Shown here: one piece after another, positions 11,742 through 23,416 of the stretch | Layout: every line of letters starts with the position of its first letter | Numbering within the stretch: position 1 is the stretch's first letter | Source: Rhododendron vialii | Lineage: Eukaryota > Streptophyta > Magnoliopsida > Ericales > Ericaceae | Reading direction: 5' to 3' | Length of the DNA: 64,000 nucleotides | Assembly (NCBI RefSeq): GCF_030253575.1 | Contig: NC_080561.1 | Coordinates: 14,432,001-14,496,000 of the forward strand | The notes under the pieces: model-generated | What the model was told of the DNA's origin: nothing | What the model saw: only the letters and a program-made list of their open reading frames with translations | The model's database searches: none | Made by a program: the position numbers and the translations under genes

Positions 11742-13168
11742 TGTTTTGACACTCGTGGACGAAGAGGAGAAACGTCTGATCATTCTTGAGTTATCGTGTT
11801 TTTGGCTTTTCTTTTCTTTTCCCAAATGAGGGCGATAGATTAACATATCAAGATGTATGTAACCTGTGGGTTTGTTTAATTTATGTTCCGAGCTTCAATT
11901 TTCACCATAGTTACCAAACTGACTTCTTTTCCTCCTTATTTGGAGCCATTTGTGACTTAAAATCTGTTGATCCGGATTTTTACGCAGATGCGTAATTTCT
12001 TCTTTCATACACAGGGGGTTCCTTTTGAGACTATTGTCCAGTCTGGTTTTTTCCTTATAGCTACTTGTCATTCAGTATATTTTGGCAATCTAGAATTTTA
12101 TAAAACAGAGAAGGCATAGATGATGTTGAGGAACTGGTTTCTTCGTTGTACTAATTTGCTTGGGCGTATTGTTGCGTAGGGTTTCTTCGGGGTTGGTAGA
12201 TGTAATTATCGACGGCATTTTTCCTTGTCCTTGTTGGACGACATTTTCAGATTTATGTATGCTTGTATGAAATTATGTTATATTTGCGTGAGTGGTTATG
12301 TGGTTGCGGTGAAGGGCATTTTTCTGGAATTTTATCAATATCCAATTTAGAGGGAAATAAAAATACAAGTAATCCATCCAAAATGCCAATAATTTGCCTT
12401 TTTCCTTTGGCCAGAGCGGGTAATTTTGCATTTGGGTAGAATTTTTTATTTTTTATTTTGGTTGCTTTGGTTGTTTTTTGTATTTTGGACCGGTAGTGTC
12501 CTTCTTTGTAGTACTGTTTTTCTTCTGTATATGATATGTTTGTGTTCCTAATAAAAAAAAAAGGACTTGCCTCAATTGATAGGACAAATAAATTCCAGAC
12601 TTGTCTCAGGCCCCTCTTTTACGTCTAGTAATTATTCAGGTGTCTGTCTTAGGGCACTGTCGCGTGGTGTTTTAATATTTTTTTCAATCACAAATTCATA
12701 TGGAATCCAATCACTAAGTCCTGAACCTCATAAAAATATATGGTAAAAAGGGCGTTGCTTGTTCCAAAGCCATCCAATTATTTTTGGAAATTGATTCTAG
12801 CACTCTTATTTTAATAACTGATACTCTACTTTGTGTTTTGATAATGTGAAATTACAAAACAAAATACAGAGTGCAACTAACTAAACTGGAGTGTAAAAAT
12901 CACATTCTTTATTTTTTCTTTTGTTGTGACACAATCACAGGATCTGCACATTTACTTAGTATTTGGATCCCCATGATTGTGTGGTGGTGTGGAGGAGAAT
13001 GTGATAGCACGTGGGGTTGCCCAAGTCCGGTAGGTAAATTTTTCATCAATGGCCGGAAGATCCGAATGTGCCCGACCCGACCCGACCCTTTTCTATACTC
13101 ATGGTAATCACTAATCAAGACTCAAGAAGAGGTTTCCACCTAATCATCCAGTTCATCCCCAACGGAAC

Positions 13169-13200
<32 letters not shown>

Positions 13201-13219
13201 ACACACTCTCCCCCGCAGA
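11742..13219. other. 3' UTR of ERGIC3-like gene, spacer, hyccin 5' leader
   Basis: No protein-like frame. A candidate poly(A) signal AATAAA lies at 12550. The last about 50 bases before the hyccin ATG hold a (CT)n then (CA)n tract (13171-13203), a common feature of plant 5' UTRs. The rest shows nothing recognisable. Confidence 0.6.
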
Positions 13220-14515
13220 ATGGATCCTCACCGGAACCACATGCCCGGCTGTTCCCCTCCCTCTTCCTCCCCCTCCACCACCTCCTCCTCCCCAAACCCT
13301 ACATCCTCCAACCACCACCACCACAACACCACCAACAACAACGGCCACAACAACCACCACCAGCAGCAGCAGGACCCTGACCCGATGCACTCGTGGTATG
13401 AATCCGTCTCCAAAGCCCGGTCCCGCATCCACCTCCTCTCCTCCCTCCTCCCCCCCACCCTCTCCCCACCACTCTCCTCCCTCGCCGACGACTCCGACAA
13501 CCCTGCCCTCTCCCTCCTCTCCTCCCACCCCACCTATTCCGCCCTCTCCTCCTCCCTCTCCGGCTCCCCCCACGACCCCCTCTGCCACTGGCTCTATGAC
13601 ACCTACCTCTCCTCCGACCCCCACCTCCGCCTCGTCGTCCTCTCCTTCGTCCCCACCCTCGCCAACCTCTACCTCTCTCTCCTCCACTCTCTCTCCTCTG
13701 ACTCCCCCTCTTCCTCCTCCCTCGCCGGCTTCGAAGCCGTCCTCCTCTCTCTCTACTCCGCCGAGACCAAATCCCGCAACGGCAAACCCCTCCTCGTCTC
13801 CATCCCCGACCTCTCCCTCCCCTCCCTCTACCACACCCCTCGTCGATCATCCTTCGACAAACCAAACCCTAACGCTAACCCTAACCCTTACTCAACCAAA
13901 CCAAACCCTAACCCACGCCCCTCGGTAGGACTCATCTCTCCTCCTCTCGAGCCCCAGACCGCCGTCAGATCCACCAAGCGCGCCACCATCGTCGGCGTCG
14001 CGCTTGACTGCTACTACAAGCAGATCTCCCAAATGCCCGCCTGGTCCAAGCTCGATTTCTGCCGGTTCGTGGCTGATTGGGCCGGTCAGGACTGCCCCTG
14101 CAAATCAGAATTTGATGGGCCCGATGAGATTGCTGAGGAGATGGGTGATTTGGGGATTAGCGAAAACGGGTCCAGTGGTGGTTCTTCTGTCGCAAAGGGA
14201 GCTAGGATTCCGCTTCCCTGGGAGCTACTGCAGCCTGTGTTGAGAATTCTGGGTCACTGCCTTTTGGCTCCGCTTAATGCGGAGGAGGTTAGGGATTCTG
14301 CTTTGGTGGCGGTGCGGTGTTTGTACGCTAGGGCTTCTCATGAGTTGGTTCCTCAGGCGATTCTGGCAACCCGGAGTCTGATTCAGCTCGATAAGAGAGC
14401 TCGTGAGTCAGCTAGGGCAGCAGTGGCGGTGGCAGCAGTGGCTGCAAATGTGGGTTCGAATTCCAACACGCCCACAAAGGCCAAGAAGCCGGAGATACTT
14501 TTGATGTCGAAGTGA
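13220..14515 (+). CDS. Hyccin (FAM126/HYC family), PI4K-alpha complex subunit
   Basis: Single-exon gene of 431 residues. The first ~55 residues are a low-complexity Ser/Pro, His/Asn and Gln-rich leader. The hyccin domain follows, from about HSWYESVSKARSRIHLL, with ILGHCLLAPLNAEEVRDSA and AVRCLYARASHELVPQAI near the C-terminus, typical of plant hyccins. In animals hyccin stabilises the PI4KIII-alpha/TTC7/EFR3 complex at the plasma membrane; Arabidopsis HYC proteins form the matching complex with PI4K-alpha1, NPG and EFOP proteins, supplying PI4P at the plasma membrane. The start is the first ATG after a CT/CA-rich leader. Residues around 215-235 are an Asn-Pro repeat encoded by telomere-like CCCTAA DNA. 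The first 700 bp are strongly C-rich in codon use, producing long spurious frames on both strands. A paralogue assignment (HYC1 or HYC2) is not possible from the protein alone. Confidence 0.93.
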   Translation: MDPHRNHMPGCSPPSSSPSTTSSSPNPTSSNHHHHNTTNNNGHNNHHQQQQDPDPMHSWYESVSKARSRIHLLSSLLPPTLSPPLSSLADDSDNPALSLLSSHPTYSALSSSLSGSPHDPLCHWLYDTYLSSDPHLRLVVLSFVPTLANLYLSLLHSLSSDSPSSSSLAGFEAVLLSLYSAETKSRNGKPLLVSIPDLSLPSLYHTPRRSSFDKPNPNANPNPYSTKPNPNPRPSVGLISPPLEPQTAVRSTKRATIVGVALDCYYKQISQMPAWSKLDFCRFVADWAGQDCPCKSEFDGPDEIAEEMGDLGISENGSSGGSSVAKGARIPLPWELLQPVLRILGHCLLAPLNAEEVRDSALVAVRCLYARASHELVPQAILATRSLIQLDKRARESARAAVAVAAVAANVGSNSNTPTKAKKPEILLMSK

Positions 14516-15494
14516 AAGCAGAGCAATGTAACGTTTTTCTCTAACTGATCTTTTGTATTATCTATATTTTGTTTTCTCTTCGTAGATTAGAGTTACAGGA
14601 GGAAATGAATGATTGGCTGTGGTTGTGTGTTGATGCATTGGATTTGTAAATGGATTTCTGAGCTATTGGTTGGTGTATCATTTATGTACTTCGTCGGTTG
14701 TGTAGTAGTTTTATTGTTCTGTGGAATGTGTTTGTGCAAGGTTGTGCCTTTGCTTGGACATTCAATTGTAATTTATTTTCTCAACTGTATATTCTCGGTT
14801 GCTTTGAAATGTGATGTTTACTTTTTTGTGGTGATAAATGTTCTGGAATATAATGGTTTGTTTTTGGTTGGAGTTTGGTGAGCTTGTTTGCATGATCTAC
14901 TTGAGCTATGGTTTTTTGTCATTGCTTTCTCTTTTTTAAGGTTACCTCTCAGATGCCACATTCAGTATCTCTACTTGATAATTATCTAAAAATTGACGAG
15001 ATTAGTCATTTTCTAGTTCAATGTTTAAGTCAGCAGTGCCCCATCTCACAGATATGCAAACGTTCAATAAAATAGTTTATGTAGCTAATGTGTGATGAGG
15101 TTGAAAAGTCATGTTAATGGTTACAGTTTGACTGGAGATCCGTTCGATTCCCTATCCTTGGTTGTTAAAACCTTCTTGCTGCAAGTTGGATTTTCTCTTG
15201 CACTGTGTTTTGGTCTATGCATTTGGTCAAGGAAAAAGAATACATGATGGACAAATTAAAGGATCCAATGGCTCTCGAAGGTGTTGGCGTACACAAGTAG
15301 AACTCCTTCCAACTTTTGGGTCCAATGTAAGTTGTTGTCGTAGTTAGAAAAGATCTTTCGTAACTTCGTCCCAGCATCCATGATTAAAGCCCTTTAGAAA
15401 CCATTTGCACTTTGAGGCTAATCCCTTGTTAATTTCAAAGCAAGCATGCATGTTTTTCTGTGCTTTGAACCTCAGAGGCTATTCACTTGACAAA
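14516..15494. other. Hyccin 3' UTR and spacer
   Basis: T-rich DNA downstream of the hyccin stop, with no protein-like frame and no recognisable element. The gypsy 3' LTR remnant starts near 15495. Confidence 0.5.
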
Positions 15495-15885
15495 TTTAGC
15501 ACACTAAATACATGTGGAAGGATACGGTCTTTTCTTTTTTAGAAAACTTTTATCTTAACGTGACAAATTTCCTTGGACTCCTATAACCAACTCAACTTAC
15601 TAAATTGTTTCCACCAAGGGGCTACTATTCGGTGCCCATAGTAGCCGCTTTGTAATTGTAACAAAGTTTTCCTCTTAATGTTCTGTTAGAAAGCCGCTAA
15701 ATTCCTGCTTTCACTTGGGGAGCTGTCGGTTAGTTCAACGCCTAGAAAATGGGAAACTATTACTTGGTGATTACAAGTGCTGTAAAATTGCATCGGCTTC
15801 CAAACAATTGCTCCGTTTGAACCTTGGCAGTTGTTGTTTATTAGGTGAGAATAAAGCCCGCACCTAACAAACAGTTTTTATGTCA
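15495..15885 (-). repeat. Truncated 3' LTR of the gypsy element
   Basis: About 340-390 bp align in the same orientation with the outer end of the 5' LTR (about 23080-23416), ending in ATGTCA at both places. Identity by eye is roughly 85 percent, and this copy has about 50 extra bases near 15645-15695. Alignment fades left of about 15495, so the rest of the LTR is lost or too diverged to see. Confidence 0.75.
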
Positions 15886-15899
15886 CAATGAATCCTCAG

Positions 15900-18265
15900 C
15901 TTTCTTACCTTCAGGATCTTGGCACTTTGTAGCCCAGCGAGCAGTGCCGTAGTGCCTTGTACTCTGCCAGGTTGTTCGATGAGCTGAGGCCGAGCCTTAA
16001 AGTTACTAACTAACCCCTCTGGTGAGAAGACCACGACTCCTGCTCCAGACCCTTTGTTACATGCTGAGCCATCAACATATAACTTCCACTCATCAAGATC
16101 CTACCTAGCAGGAGCCTTTGCCTTCTCGATTGGCAGCTTCATTGCCTCTGGGACCAATTCGTTCGGGAACGGCCCTTGTGGGGGTGGTGCCACTGTCGGT
16201 GAAAACTCTGCTTTAAAGTCTGTCAAAACTTGGCCCTTGATTGCCGTTCGTGGCTGATAGTCTATCTCCTCTTGGCTCAGTTCCACCGACCAAGTCAAAA
16301 TCCTACCCAAGAAGTATGCTTTTCGAAGCAGGGCCTTCAAGGGATACTCAATGAAAACGACGGTCGGATTGCTCTGGAAGTAGTGTGGCAGTTTCCTGGA
16401 GGTGGTGAGCAACACGAAAACCAGCTTTTTTAATGGAAGATACCTTGTCTTTGAACCCAGCATGGTCTTACTCACGTAGTAGACTGGACCTATTTGGCAT
16501 CCTTTACTCGTAGGAGTGTCGCTCTAACAGCACAGTCCAACACTGCCAAGTACAACAGCAATGGGGGAGGCCAAGTACTGCTTTAACTTTTGGAACGCTT
16601 GCTCACAATTCGCTCCCCATTCGTATCCAACCCTCTTTTTCAGCAATTGGAACAATGACCTACACATATCCTAAAGATTGGCTTATGAATCGATTTAAAG
16701 CCGCTGCTATCTTTGTCAACTTTTGGACTTCCTTTGTAGTCCTAGGGCTTTCCAATCTCAATCTCTGAATCGCAGAGATCTAGCCGGGATTCGCCTCTAT
16801 ACCTCTCATCTGAGGAATTTTCCCGAGCTCACCCTAAACGTGCACTTTGATGCGTTAAGCTTCAACTTGTACTGTTGAACTTTCTTAGCACTTCAAAGGT
16901 TTCCTTCAGATATGTGGTTCCTTTTTTCTTTGCTCTTAACCACCATATCATCTATGTAAACCTCCATTATTTACAGAGCTGCTTGTTATATATCATTGTG
17001 GCCAACCTCTGATAGGTTGCCCATGCGTTCCTTAAGCCAAACATTACTTTATAACAGAACAACTCCCTTGGGGTGATGAATGACGTCTTCTCTTTATCGG
17101 GTCTGTACATGGCTATTTGATGGTATCCTCGATACGTATCGAGAAAACTCATCCTCTTGTAGCCAACAGTGGAACCAACTAGTCGATTCTTGGTAGTGGG
17201 AAGCAGTCCTTAGGGTATAGGAATTGTTAAAACTCGTGAAGTCCATGCAAACTCGCCACTTTCCGTTCTTCTTTTTAACCACCTCAGTGTTGGACAACCA
17301 CTCTGGGTGATACCTCTCTCTGATTGCTTTTGCTTTAAGGAGTCTTTTACTTCCTCAATTACGACCTTTGTGTGCTACACGGTCAACCTTTTCTTCTGGA
17401 CCACAGGTTTATACTGGGGATCCACATTCAAGTAGTGGCAAATTATTTCAGGGTCAACCCCCAACATCTCCTATGGTGTCTAGGCGAACACATCTATGTG
17501 TTCTTTCAAGAATTGCACCAATTATTGCTCCTCTTGGTTGGCCAGGGTTTCATTGATCAAGAAGTATTTTGATCTGGATTTCCTTGAGCCCTTCCACTTC
17601 TTTCTTTGTCGGGTCACCACCACCATCCTCGAGCGTTGATTGGTTGGGAACCTCCACAGACTTGACCAAGTGCGCCTTTGGAGCTTTCTTCAAGATTTGG
17701 ACTAGGCATTGCTGGGCCACCTTCTGGTTTCCTTGGATACACTATATACCTTTCACTCCTGGGTACTTGATCATCTAATGGTACGTTGAAGATATCATCT
17801 TCATCCTATGCAACCAAGTCCTCCCAATGATCGCATTGTATGAGGATGGCACGTTGACCACCACGAAATCTATGGGCAGAACTATTGATTAGCGGAATGG
17901 AAGAGTCCACAAGCTCGGCTTACGTTGGGTGACCATATGTTTGAAAGCTTTAAAGTACATTATCTCTGTGCAGCTCCCCTGATCCACCAAGATTTTTTCC
18001 ATGTCCTAGTCTCCAATCCATAGGGTGACCTCTAATGCGTCATTGTGAGGGAGCTGGACATCATCCAAATCCTCGTCCATAAAACTAATCGGGCCGTCAA
18101 CCCACTGTCTGACCTTGCCCTTTTCTTGCCGAGTTTCATGTCATGCCTCTTGTGCTCGGCTTGCCTCCTTAGAAGCCTTACTTCGTTCCTAGTATACGAA
18201 GTTGCCAACCTGCGTATCAGGATTAGCCCTTTCGGACGCTTCTTGTAGTCTGGCTCCATGGCCAT
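15900..18265 (-). pseudogene. gypsy pol remnant: protease, RT, RNase H
   Basis: Minus-strand pieces in several frames. The protease has a DQGSCTEIMYFKAF motif (canonical D-G-S/A-S/A). The RT retains KKKNGKWRVCMDF, YRGYHQIAM and EKTSFITP followed by YKVMFGLRNAWATYQRL (usual form PFGLKNAGATYQRL). RNase H retains WSVELSQEEIDYQPRTAIKG and DGSACNKGSGAGVV. The YxDD catalytic block was not found intact. Frame changes and stops make it inactive. It is the 3' half of the element split by the hAT block. Confidence 0.8.
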
Positions 18266-18277
18266 CTCTTGGCCTCA

Positions 18278-19017
18278 ATGTTCTAAAAGTCGCTCGGCGT
18301 TCGTCGCTCGGTCGACCACCTTCGAGCTTCAAGACCTATTTATTGCTGATTAATCGGCTTGTAGCAATTAGTTGATTTTTTTCATATATAAATATTAAAT
18401 ACTCCCCAATGACAACCCTTATGAAAATGTACTACGTAATAAGATGTTCAATAATCATAGTTCAACTTCAAAGTTCAAACCAAATGAAACCAAGTACGAA
18501 ATTACTAGTCAAATTACAAAGTTCAATGTTCAAACAAAATGAAACTAAGTACGGAATTACTAGTTAATTACTCCTCTTCTTCTCCATATCCATCCATAAC
18601 TTGGTCTCTATTGGACTCAAACTCAAAATCCTCATCTACGTCCTCTTCGTATCATCTTCCCACACAAAATCTTCCTCATGTAGCTCTCGTACTCCAACAT
18701 TTCTAGTACTTCTTCTAGGTTAAAGGACTTCATCCGCTTCCGTAGCTTCCCCAATCGTCTCCCATGCAAGTCCTGAAACTGGGTCTTCTTCGTCACCACC
18801 TTCAACAATCCATCCTTGTGCATTTGTTGCTTCACTTTCACGTAATACATCCTTCCCCATTCTTTTATTGTTGATGAATTTGGCATTGAATTGGACATAC
18901 ACTAGATTGTTCAACCTTGTCGCATCTAGTCTATTCCTTTTCTTTGTATGTATCTATACAAAAAAGAAAAATCCTAAGTTAATATAATTCTTCTCTGATG
19001 CATATACATATATAAAG

Positions 19018-19081
<64 letters not shown>

Positions 19082-21440
19082 TGTGTGTATGTACTTACTC
19101 CCTCAAAAGTGCTCCAATTTCTCACACCCCGATGAACTTGAAGTCAGAGAGAGAGTGGCCATTCTTTTCAAATTGGGTGTATGATTGCCATAGTTAGACC
19201 ACCATCCAACTAGTCATGAAAGAAACACAATTTCATTAGTCCTATTTAACCTAGTTAGCAAAATAATAATAATAATACTAAGAAAAGTAACTACTTATTT
19301 ACCCGGATCATAAGAGTCATTGTTTGTTGCACATCCCATTGTGGCTAATGGTCTTCCAAATCCACCATCTTTGTTCTTGTACTTCAACAACTCTCTATTT
19401 ATGACTTCATCTTGAACGTTGACATCATCGGGAAAGAAAGCTTCAACACAAGTAAGAACCCCATCTATAATGATAGGATCATCTCGAATGATAAAATCTT
19501 TGTAGAAGTAAAAAGGATTCAAAAAGTAAGTCGTCAAATGCAATGCACTATCTAGCCGATCCTTGGCTTTCCCATCAATGACATCTAGTATTGGCCGGTA
19601 GTTAGTCTCAACTTGCTTGTATGCCTCTTTGATCTCTTCTTTTGCTTTTTTGAGCTCTCCATATACAAAACCCATTGAGGGCTTCCGATGCGCATCAAGT
19701 CGAAGAACCATCACCAACAGACCAAACGCTTTCAAGCATAAGCTTACACCATTGTAAAATGTCATACTCATCACAGTAGCATATGCCACTTTCCCTTTTG
19801 CGCTCTTAGACCATTTACTCTTGTCCCATGTATCACTGCTAAACATTGCCCGCAATTCTTGTTTCTTTTCCATCAAGCTTTGTAAAGTCAAGAAGGCGGT
19901 CACAAATCTAGTAACACCCGGCCTCACAATGTCTCTCCTCTTCGTATATTTTCTCATCATCGCCAATGTATTATGATGAGCTTAAACATAAATAGTGAAC
20001 GCCTTGGCCTTATCAATAATTCCTTTAAACTTGGATTGCTTACCAATTCCTTCAAGCATGAGGTTTATTGTGTGGGTGCCACATGAGGTCCAAAATATGT
20101 TAGGCTTCTTGATCTTTAGCAAATCCACTGCCGCCATATTGTTGGATGCGTTGTCCGTAACTACTTGAACTACATTTTGTTCCCCAATATCTTCAATGAA
20201 CTTGTCAACGTAGTCAAAGATATACACCCCCATGTGTGATGCCTCCGAAACTTCCTTCGAGAAAGAAAACAAGTCCCTTGCTTACAATTAATGCACAAGT
20301 TCATAATGCTTCTCCTCTTTCGATCGGTCCAAGCGTCCTTCATGATAGAGCAACCCGTCAAAGCCCACTCTTCTTCTTGCTTCTTGAGTAATTTTTTTGT
20401 TCTGTCCACCTCCTTCAACAATGGCTCCCTTAGTTGGTATTGGCTTGGAGGTTGGTATTTCAGGCCAAATTGACCAACCGCTTCCGCAAAACGTTTAAAG
20501 CTATCATTGTCTATGGCATGAAATGGAATATTGGCTTCGTACACCCATTGAGCCAAGAATTGACTCACCTGATGACTCATGTCCTTCCAAATTGCATCAT
20601 TTACGTTTGGTTGTCTCATCTTCTTAAATCCACTCGTGTCAGAAGAATCGGGATTGATCTTTGCATATCTATCCATGGGACCAAGAACATGGGGCCTCTT
20701 CTTTGATCCTACATGTTCAACTTCATCATCTTCAAATTCATCACCTTCTTCATTTATTATATTCACTTCCTCCCTAAGATTTATGTCTCCTTGCTTCTTC
20801 TCTTTCTTTTTAGCTGCTGTCTCATCAAGTGCCTTCTTACATTTTAATATATCTTCCTTGCTTGCCTTACTGCATGAGGCAACATCCCCTTAACCTGAGC
20901 TATGTGTTTTTCATCCTACTAACCCCTCCAATATACTGATTCCCACACAATTTGCATTTTAGGTGGTCCATATTGCTAACATCCACAATAACTCCATAAT
21001 CCCATCCAACATCAATCGAATTTCTTTTCAATAACGGCTCAGAATTAGAGGCCACCGAAGATGTATTATGAGTTTGATCCATTGACATTTGATAACAGTA
21101 TAAACTGTATAGTACTTCCTAGCCCTACACAGTAACACAAAAAAAGAGAGAAGAAAGTCAATAAACTGTTAACATGATTATAACAACAGCTGGTTCATGT
21201 GTATGGGCCGTTCATTAATTAGTCAATTACCAATTATAATTACTTTATTTATATACACCAATTAATACTACATTGTGTTAAGATTTTTTTTTTAAAACAC
21301 TACACTGTATTAAGTTTTTTTAAAAAAACTACACATTGTTTCCAGAATTAAAAACGTGTCAATATCCATGGGCTTTTCAAAAAAAAAAAAAAAAACTAGT
21401 TGGTGGAGTGAGAGTGAGAGGAGTTACTTTATTTATATAC
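18278..21440 (-). mobile_element. Decayed hAT transposase gene (BED, DUF659, dimerisation domain)
   Basis: Minus-strand protein pieces in the order expected of plant DUF659-type hAT transposases: a BED zinc-finger start (HLKCKLCGNQYIGG, about 20900-21088), DUF659 with FHAIDNDSFKRFAEAVGQFG and SIMKDAWTDRKRRSIMN (about 20190-20766), VVTDNASNNMAA and FWTSCGTHTINLMLE (19982-20272), a long middle block with FVTAFLTLQSLMEKK (19295-19966), and a frameshifted dimerisation motif (WWSNYGNHTPNLKRMA then SSSSGCE, about 19090-19215). Frameshifts occur inside the BED finger, in DUF659 and in the dimerisation motif. The left boundary is near 18278, where TTTTAGAACATTG is read on the minus strand; no matching right end or TSD was found. 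It interrupts the gypsy element between gag and protease. Confidence 0.8.
19021..19088. repeat. (GA)n microsatellite with short (GT) tail
   Basis: About 29 GA units followed by GTGTGTGT, within the decayed hAT sequence between the dimerisation motif and the C-terminal region. Confidence 0.95.
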
Positions 21441-21451
21441 CCCAAACAATA

Positions 21452-22320
21452 CTACACTTTGTTTCCAGAAGATCTCAAATTTGAGAGAGAGAGCTCTTGG
21501 TGGAATTTGGGCCCTGTTTGTGAAACTAGGCCAAGCAACCTTTCCCAAGCTTGAAGGAACATCTTGCACATGATGGCATTGTCTTCGGTGTGTATAAACA
21601 TTGCTTGCTTAAACATTGCTTGCTGGTAGTGCTGGATGTGCGCTACTGGATCCGTGTTGGTTTCGTACATCGTGAACGCACTGTGCTTTATTCTACTTGG
21701 CAGTCGTGCTTTTTGTAGTCACTTTGAGAGCGGCAAGGCTGCAACTCAGCTAAGGGCCTTACGCGCTGCTTCACTTGCAGTTGTAGTGCACGCCCCTCGC
21801 CGTCCGAACATGTGCTCCTCCTCCTCCCAATCAGAGTGAGTCCTCTCGTACTGTTTCTTCGACTTACCCTTCTCTGGGGTTAGGCTTCTATATCTCCTTT
21901 TTCGCAGAGAGCCGCCTCTGCGTTTTTCGATGTATGACTCCTACTTTTGTAATCCCGTGTGCTTCCAAATCTCTCCCTTCGGGCCACACGCCTCTTGAGT
22001 TCCTGTATCTCTCACTCGCGCTTCTTCATTAGCTAAGCAAACTCCTCCAAATCTCCCTCTTTCCTTTCGAGACTTTCTTCGCAGTCCTGAATGCTTCTGG
22101 AATGCCTGTTAGACTTCTGGAGTTCATCCTCACGACGAGACCGAGATTCGCCCCTCTTCTCCTTTCGTGTAGACTTTGAACCGTCCCTTTCATCTTCTGA
22201 GCCACGCAGCTCTTGTAGCAACTGGCTCCCAGCTGCCACATTCTTCTGCTTTTCCTGTGTGGCCTTCTTCGGAGCATTCGGGGCCTCCAAATCCCCGTCC
22301 TTGTTCGGATTGCTCTCCAT
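21452..22320 (-). pseudogene. gypsy gag remnant
   Basis: A Lys/Glu/Arg-rich segment beginning MESNPNKDGDLEAPN (22320) is followed, in another frame, by a capsid-like piece containing TDPVAHIQHYQQAMF and IMCKMFLQAWERLLG (21452-21670), which matches the conserved retrotransposon gag core (DP-x-x-H-x-x-x-F/Y and MCKxFxxTL). The capsid piece carries a short internal duplication (QAMF twice). Frameshifts and stops show decay. The hAT block begins immediately downstream. Confidence 0.65.
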
Positions 22321-22396
22321 TCACGGAGTTTTGGGGGTCCGTGGACGTCGTGGTTGATCTCAAGGAACTACTTCGTTTCCCACAGACGGCAGCAAT

Positions 22397-23416
22397 TGTA
22401 TGGGGAATAAATCCGCGTAATGTTGGAACACACCCCTTGAGCCCTAATGCCTGCAAAACAAGATACTTTGAGCTCACATTTGCCTCTCGTCGGCAAAGGC
22501 CCTCTAATGTCTAAGTTAGACCACATACTAACAAGGAAAACCCAATTCACGTATGTAAAGTAATTGCAAGTGATAGTGTACCTTTCTCCTTCGGTTTACC
22601 TACTTATTTATAGACTTGGGTAGACTTGCCCTCCAAGTACCCTTAGTGTGTTAGGAAACCTCTCACGTTAGGAATTCTACTCTATATGGACTTCGTTCTA
22701 GATAGCAACCCAATTTTTGCTTGTCGCAGCAGCACGATTTCCTTCCGTTATTCACAAGATCCATTCCTATCTCGTAGGATGCTCTTTTTAGAATATTCCA
22801 GAATAACTTAACCACCCTCATTCATAAGTCGGTCATGCTAGGGTTTGAGCCCGTGCACTTATGCCCTTTGCTCGGCTACAATGCCGTGCATCCTTTTGTT
22901 TTGTCACCGACCAGATACCTTGTTCGGCCCTATGCACCTTCTCACTGTGCCGCCGACCTGGCCACGTGTCTCAGACGTGGTCAGGGTTACTTCCTGTGAC
23001 GCACCCTCACGTCGTGTCCTAAGTATTCTCACATGTATACCACGTGGTCGGTCATTATTCTTCTTGTTCGGGAAGACCCATCTACATATACTTCTGGAAT
23101 AATACGTGTTTTCATTTTTTATACAATTGTTATTTTAACACGACAAATTTCTTTGTACTCTAATAACCAACTCAACTTACTAAATGATTTCCACCAAGGG
23201 GCTACTATCTGGTGCCCATAGTAGCTGCTAAATTCCTACTGTCACTTGGTTAGCTGTTGGTTAGTTCGACGCCTAGCAAATGGGAAACTATTACTTGGTG
23301 ATTAAAAGTGCTGTAAAATTGCATCCGCTTCCTAACTATTGCTCCGTTTGAACCTTGGCGGTTGTTGTTTATTAGGTGAGAATAAAGCGCATACCAAACA
23401 AACGGTTTTTATGTCA
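22397..23416 (-). repeat. 5' LTR of the gypsy element, about 1.02 kb
   Basis: Plus-strand ends are TG (22397) and CA (23416), as required of an LTR, and the segment abuts the PBS-like junction. A TATAAATA-type box read on the minus strand near 22602-22610, about 200 nt before the LTR end, is a plausible retroelement promoter. The outer ~290 bp match the 3' LTR remnant. Confidence 0.7.

Larger units (their letters stand above)
15495..23416 (-). mobile_element. Degenerate Ty3/gypsy LTR retrotransposon with nested hAT
   Basis: On the minus strand the order is 5' LTR (22397-23416), a primer-binding-type junction (GCTGCCGTCTGTGGGAAA just inside the LTR, cognate to the common plant GGCGCCGTCTGTGGG), gag (from 22320), interruption by a hAT-derived block (about 18278-21440), protease (about 17790-18060), reverse transcriptase (about 16600-17350), RNase H (about 15900-16480), and a truncated 3' LTR (about 15495-15885). 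Integrase is absent: RNase H abuts the 3' LTR. All coding parts carry stops and frameshifts. The protease-RT-RNase H order is that of Ty3/gypsy rather than copia. Confidence 0.85.

Noticed and set aside
13068-13928. Long Pro/Ser/Thr-rich plus-strand frame and two long minus-strand frames over the hyccin 5' half
   Set aside because: The C-rich codon use of hyccin suppresses stops in the other frames. Only the 13220 frame has family motifs.
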